Assembly: GCF_014349155.1 (NCBI RefSeq)
Contig: NZ_JACSIT010000141.1
Span: forward strand, 246,919-310,918
Origin: Neolewinella lacunae
GTDB lineage: Bacteria > Bacteroidota > Bacteroidia > Chitinophagales > Saprospiraceae
Direction: 5' to 3'
Length of the DNA stretch: 64,000 bases
The notes beneath the pieces are model-generated. The model made no database searches. It saw only the letters and a program-made list of their open reading frames with translations, and was not told the DNA's origin. A program made the translations under genes and the position numbers. How positions within the stretch are numbered: position 1 is the first letter of the stretch; each line of letters starts with the position of its first letter. Positions 60,612 to 64,000 of this stretch are shown here, one piece after another.

Positions 60612-60638
60612 AGTTGAAGGCGATGGGAGGCCCCCCCC

Positions 60639-62291
60639 CTAGCGGATCTCGTACTTCGCAACGATCCGGTCCGCCCCCCGCACGATCATTTCCATCCGCC
60701 CGACCCGGGGCAGGGCGGGCAACTGCACAAACTCGGCGTAAGGTCCGGGCCCCCGGACGCTGAGTTCCTTGCGCCAAAGCACGTTCAGGTTCTCGTCTTG
60801 AATGGTCAGGTAAGGTACCCCCGCCCCGGGCATCTGAAAGGCCACCCGGATGCGGTTGTTGGCATCGCGGGTAAGAACGGGCAGTTGGGCCGTACTTTGG
60901 ATAATGGGGGTGGTACGGCCACCGGTCATCGTCGGGCCCTGGGGCGGAGCAGCGGGGCTAACGGTGGGCCGACGGGGAATGATCAAAACGTCGCCGCCAT
61001 TGTCCGCCTCCCAGTAAAAGATGCCCGGTGGGCTGCGGAAGCGGTTGGCGTTGGTATTTTCTTCTTTTGCGCCCGTGGAGCGGTCGATCATTACGGTGCG
61101 CACCTGGATGTTGCGGAGATCTACCCACACCCACTTGAACTGGTTGAAGCGTCCGCTGGCCCGCGTCCAGGGCTTGTCGTCGTCGTTGGGCCGCAAGGGG
61201 GCCCCCCAGCAGCCTTCGCCGACGTAGACGGTGCCCTGCCGGTCGTCGCGGATAAAGCCTTCGGCGGAGCCGGGTTCGCGGCTGGGGCGGATCGGCCAGG
61301 TCTGCTTCACGGTGTGGGCGTCAGACTCGCAGGCCAGGTCCACGCCGTAGCGGGAAAAACGGGTAGCCCAGAGGGTGATCAGTTCGTCGCGCTCGGGCTT
61401 GGTGGAAGTGTGGGGACGCATGGCGTGGTGATACTGGGCGATCTTCCACATGGTTTTGCAGCGGGCCAGGTCGTTTTCCAACCAGCTCAATTGGTCGCCG
61501 CCGGCGGGGAAAAGCGTGTTGAGGGTGTAGGTCCTCAGCAGGCCGCCCGCAAAGTCGAGGGTATAGTAGATATTGGGGTTGCTGACGTCAAAGAGGTTGT
61601 AGATCGATTCGTTGGCGCGCTCGTGGTTGCCCCGGGCGGGCACGATGGGAGTCAGGCGACCGTCGGAGCTGATCGTCAGCTGCCAGTCGTCAAACCAGGC
61701 CTGCCATTCGCTGGCGGTGTCGCTGGCCGTCATATCTCCGCCGAACATGACGAAGTGGGGGCGGATTTTGCCCACCAGGCGGTTGGCCGCGCGGGCCACC
61801 TCGCGGTTGTTGCGGGAATCGCTGCCAACGATGATGCTCAACGGCTTATCCGGCGTAGCGTGCGGCGTTTCAAACATCATGCGGTTGCTGACGCCTTCGT
61901 TATCGACCACCAGGAAGTAATAGACAGTGCCCGGCCGCAAGCTGCCCAGGCGAACGAAGACGTTGCGCATCCCGGCGTGGTTGATCGTGCGGGAAGGGGC
62001 GGCGGTGTAGCGGTAGGCGGCGGGATTGCGGCCGCCGTCTTCCTCACCGTACACCACCCGGACGGCGCTGCCACTCTGGTGTTCAAAACCGATGACCATG
62101 GTACTGGCGGGGTCTTCCCGCCAGGTAAGCCGGTACCGACCCGTAGCTGCCGCCAGCGAGCCAGAGAGCAATACCAAAAGCGCACCGAGCGCAAAACCCA
62201 GCATCCCTGCCGCCCGTCGGAAACCCAACCCATTGGCCAGGGATGGTCGGGGAGGCGTAACGGAACAACGGCTGGGGCGGAAAAAGGGCAT
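60639..62291 (-). CDS. Metallophosphoesterase, purple-acid-phosphatase-like
   Basis: 550 aa from the ATG at 62291. A hydrophobic segment after a basic start (MLGFALGALLVLLSGSLAAA) is a signal peptide or anchor. An N-terminal fibronectin-like domain (YRLTWREDPASTMVIGFEHQ) precedes the calcineurin-like domain, as in purple acid phosphatases. Metal ligands are in IVGSDSRNN, VMFGGDMTAS, VPARGNHERA, QYHHAMRPH and CESDAHTV. The C-terminal part has a Pro-rich linker and a final beta domain that may be a sorting-tail variant. It is exported; the phosphate-ester substrate is unknown. Confidence 0.85.
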   Translation of the reverse strand: MPFFRPSRCSVTPPRPSLANGLGFRRAAGMLGFALGALLVLLSGSLAAATGRYRLTWREDPASTMVIGFEHQSGSAVRVVYGEEDGGRNPAAYRYTAAPSRTINHAGMRNVFVRLGSLRPGTVYYFLVVDNEGVSNRMMFETPHATPDKPLSIIVGSDSRNNREVARAANRLVGKIRPHFVMFGGDMTASDTASEWQAWFDDWQLTISSDGRLTPIVPARGNHERANESIYNLFDVSNPNIYYTLDFAGGLLRTYTLNTLFPAGGDQLSWLENDLARCKTMWKIAQYHHAMRPHTSTKPERDELITLWATRFSRYGVDLACESDAHTVKQTWPIRPSREPGSAEGFIRDDRQGTVYVGEGCWGAPLRPNDDDKPWTRASGRFNQFKWVWVDLRNIQVRTVMIDRSTGAKEENTNANRFRSPPGIFYWEADNGGDVLIIPRRPTVSPAAPPQGPTMTGGRTTPIIQSTAQLPVLTRDANNRIRVAFQMPGAGVPYLTIQDENLNVLWRKELSVRGPGPYAEFVQLPALPRVGRMEMIVRGADRIVAKYEIR

Positions 62292-62375
62292 ACGGGGCGG
62301 AGAAGCTTTGCAAAAATTGTAGGGACCTAACAATTTTAGTGATCGGTTGATTGCGGCCAGTGGCGGGAGAAGGCG

Positions 62376-62383
62376 TAATTTTG
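62376..62383 (+). promoter_or_regulatory. -7 promoter box of glyA
   Basis: TAATTTTG, a perfect TAnnTTTG, 48 bases before the glyA ATG, with TTG at 62351-62353 at roughly -33 distance. Confidence 0.55.
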
Positions 62384-62430
62384 CGGTTTACTAACGCGCG
62401 ACCTTCCGGGGCCACAAAGAAACTACAAAG

Positions 62431-63714
62431 ATGGGACGTGATTCTGCCGTATTTGACCGCATTCAACGCGAACTGGAGCGCCAACGCAACGGCATTGAGT
62501 TGATTGCTTCGGAAAACTTCACTTCCCAGGCCGTGATGGACGCCATGGGGAGTTGCCTGACCAATAAGTACGCCGAGGGTTACCCCGGCAAGCGCTATTA
62601 CGGCGGCTGCGAAATCGTCGACGAAATTGAGCAGCTGGCCATTGACCGCCTCTGCGAACTCTTCGGGGCCGAATACGCCAACGTGCAGCCGCACTCCGGC
62701 GCCCAGGCCAACGCGGCGGTCTTCCTCGCCTGCCTCCAGCCGGGAGACCGGACGCTGGGCTTCAGCCTGGCCCACGGCGGGCACCTGAGCCACGGCCACC
62801 CGGCCAACTTCAGCGGCAAGCACTTCGAGGCCCACTTCTACGGCGTGGAAGAAGCCACCGGACGGGTGGACATGGAGAAGGTGGCCGAAAAGGCCCGCGA
62901 GGTACAACCCAAAATGATCATTTGTGGTGCTTCCGCGTACAGCCGCGACTGGGATTACGCAGCCTTCCGCAAGATTGCCGACGAGGTAGGAGCCATTTTG
63001 CTGGCCGACATCGCCCACCCCGCGGGCCTCATCGCCGCCGGCCTGCTCAACGACCCCCTCCCCCACTGCCACATCGTTACCAGCACCACCCACAAGACCC
63101 TGCGCGGCCCCCGGGGCGGCATCATCATGATGGGCAAAGACTTCGATAACCCCTGGGGCAAAAGCCTGAAAAACGGTACCCTCATCAAAATGAGCCGCCT
63201 GCTCGACGGTGCCGTATTCCCCGGCATGCAGGGTGGCCCGCTCGAGCACGTCATCGCCGCCAAAGCCGTGGCCTTCGGCGAAAACCTGCGGCCGGAGTGG
63301 AAGCAGTACGGCCAGCAAGTCATCGCCAACGCCCAGGCGCTGGCCCAGGCGCTGGTAGAAAGAGGTTACCACATCATCAGCGGCGGAACGGACAACCACT
63401 CGATGCTCATTGACCTGAGCAATAAGAACATCACCGGCAAAGAAGCGGAAGAAGCCCTTGGCCAGGCCGACATCACCCTGAACAAGAACATGGTGCCATT
63501 CGATAAAAAATCAGCCATGGTCACCAGCGGTATCCGCATCGGCACGGCAGCCGTCACCACCCGCGGCTTTACCGAAGAAGATTGCCGGCAGACCGTTGCC
63601 TGGATCGATGAAGTCATCCAGAACTACCAGGACGAAGCTACGCTGGCCCGTATCCGGGGAGAAGTGCACACTTTTATGCAGCGCTTCCCGCTTTACGAAG
63701 GAGCTTTGGTTTAG
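62431..63714 (+). CDS. glyA: Serine hydroxymethyltransferase
   Basis: 427 aa, full length. PLP enzyme interconverting serine and glycine and charging tetrahydrofolate. Seen: [60 protein letters not shown], the PLP lysine Lys222 in [13 protein letters not shown], and [16 protein letters not shown]. Single gene under its own TAnnTTTG promoter. A heptamer array and a 38-bp tandem array follow instead of an obvious terminator. Confidence 0.97.
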   Translation: MGRDSAVFDRIQRELERQRNGIELIASENFTSQAVMDAMGSCLTNKYAEGYPGKRYYGGCEIVDEIEQLAIDRLCELFGAEYANVQPHSGAQANAAVFLACLQPGDRTLGFSLAHGGHLSHGHPANFSGKHFEAHFYGVEEATGRVDMEKVAEKAREVQPKMIICGASAYSRDWDYAAFRKIADEVGAILLADIAHPAGLIAAGLLNDPLPHCHIVTSTTHKTLRGPRGGIIMMGKDFDNPWGKSLKNGTLIKMSRLLDGAVFPGMQGGPLEHVIAAKAVAFGENLRPEWKQYGQQVIANAQALAQALVERGYHIISGGTDNHSMLIDLSNKNITGKEAEEALGQADITLNKNMVPFDKKSAMVTSGIRIGTAAVTTRGFTEEDCRQTVAWIDEVIQNYQDEATLARIRGEVHTFMQRFPLYEGALV

Positions 63715-63724
63715 TGCAGTAGGT

Positions 63725-63759
63725 CGTAGTTCGTAGTTCGTAGTTCATAGTTCATAGTT
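63725..63759 (-). repeat. Heptanucleotide tandem repeat, five units
   Basis: Three CGTAGTT and two CATAGTT units, the reverse complement of AACTACG and AACTATG, 8 bases after the glyA stop. Same family as the array at 7788, which also ends right beside a stop codon. Confidence 0.9.
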
Positions 63760-63821
63760 CACTAGTGTTCTAGGCCATTCTGAGGGAGCACCCCGGGAAT
63801 GCGGATGCGGTAGCCCCCGCA

Positions 63822-64000
63822 GATTCCGGATGCGCTGTAGGAGCCTGGGAGCCGCCCTGGATTCCGGATGCGCTGCATGACCCTGAGAGCCGCCCCGGAT
63901 TCCGGATGTGCTGTAGGACCCTGGGAGCCGCCCTGGATTCCGGATGTGCTGCATGACCCTGGGAGCCGCCCCGGATTCCGGATGCGCTGCATCCTACATC
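63822..64000. repeat. 38-bp tandem repeat array, continues past the window
   Basis: Units begin with GATTCCGGATG at 63822, 63860, 63898, 63936 and 63974, an exact 38-base period. Odd and even units differ (CTGTAGGA versus CTGCATGA; CCCTG versus CCCCG before the next unit), giving a 76-base higher-order pattern. There are no unique spacers. The minus strand is open through the array, but coding is not supported. Confidence 0.92.

Noticed and set aside
63822-64000. CRISPR array
   Set aside because: The 38-base units follow each other without unique spacers and no cas gene is near. It is a plain tandem repeat.

Overview
The window comes from a high-GC member of the Bacteroidota, most likely a Saprospiria/Lewinella-type marine bacterium. 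This is inferred from two large secreted proteins with type B type-IX-secretion C-terminal domains, one type A sorting tail, Bacteroidota promoter boxes (TAnnTTTG), a DUF4175 protein, PurS and the mevalonate pathway. No rRNA, tRNA, CRISPR array or insertion sequence was found.

The layout looks origin-proximal. Genes left of about 35.1 kb lie almost entirely on the minus strand, and those to the right mostly on the plus strand. At the switch point (35.11-35.52 kb) an AT-rich stretch is followed by a dense cluster of DnaA boxes, a good oriC candidate. Four parS-type palindromes lie at 22.2 kb. scpA (condensin) is at 1.1 kb and dnaB, split by a LAGLIDADG intein, is at 55-58 kb.

Region by region. 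0-3 kb: DUF2911 tail, msrC-like fRMsr, scpA, mvaD. 3.3-7.5 kb: a tyrosinase operon with a haem-c lipoprotein and a Cys-rich membrane protein. 7.8-12.7 kb: a 1630-aa PKD-rich adhesin. 12.7-15.5 kb: an AT-rich island with a predicted PD-(D/E)xK nuclease. 15.5-22 kb: lipoproteins, a T9SS cargo protein, a ParE toxin-antitoxin pair, M1 aminopeptidase. 22-28 kb: parS, thrABC, ybeY, rsbW. 28.6-35 kb: DUF4175, a divergent Nramp-fold transporter, a small membrane protein, ctaA. 35-42 kb: candidate oriC, rhamnosidase, VapBC, SprB-like adhesin. 42-49.5 kb: pssA, purS, msrB/msrA, lytic transglycosylase, smpB, HD hydrolase, SpoIIE phosphatase. 49.6-64 kb: TM2/TPR protein, CBS protein, FAD oxidoreductase plus polyferredoxin, dnaB, SRAP, GNAT, dtd, truA, phosphoesterase, glyA, and a 38-bp tandem array that runs off the window.

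The most unexpected signal is an 18-bp dispersed motif, GGGCGCGGCCGCAGGTGC and close variants. It occurs 18 times in both orientations, mostly between genes but four times inside genes, where it is read in different frames. It often has a G/C-rich hairpin or a GAGCAAGGGAAG-like tail, and three times two copies form a short inverted pair. A second notable oddity is an msrB-msrA fusion frame interrupted by a single UGA with no usable msrA start codon.
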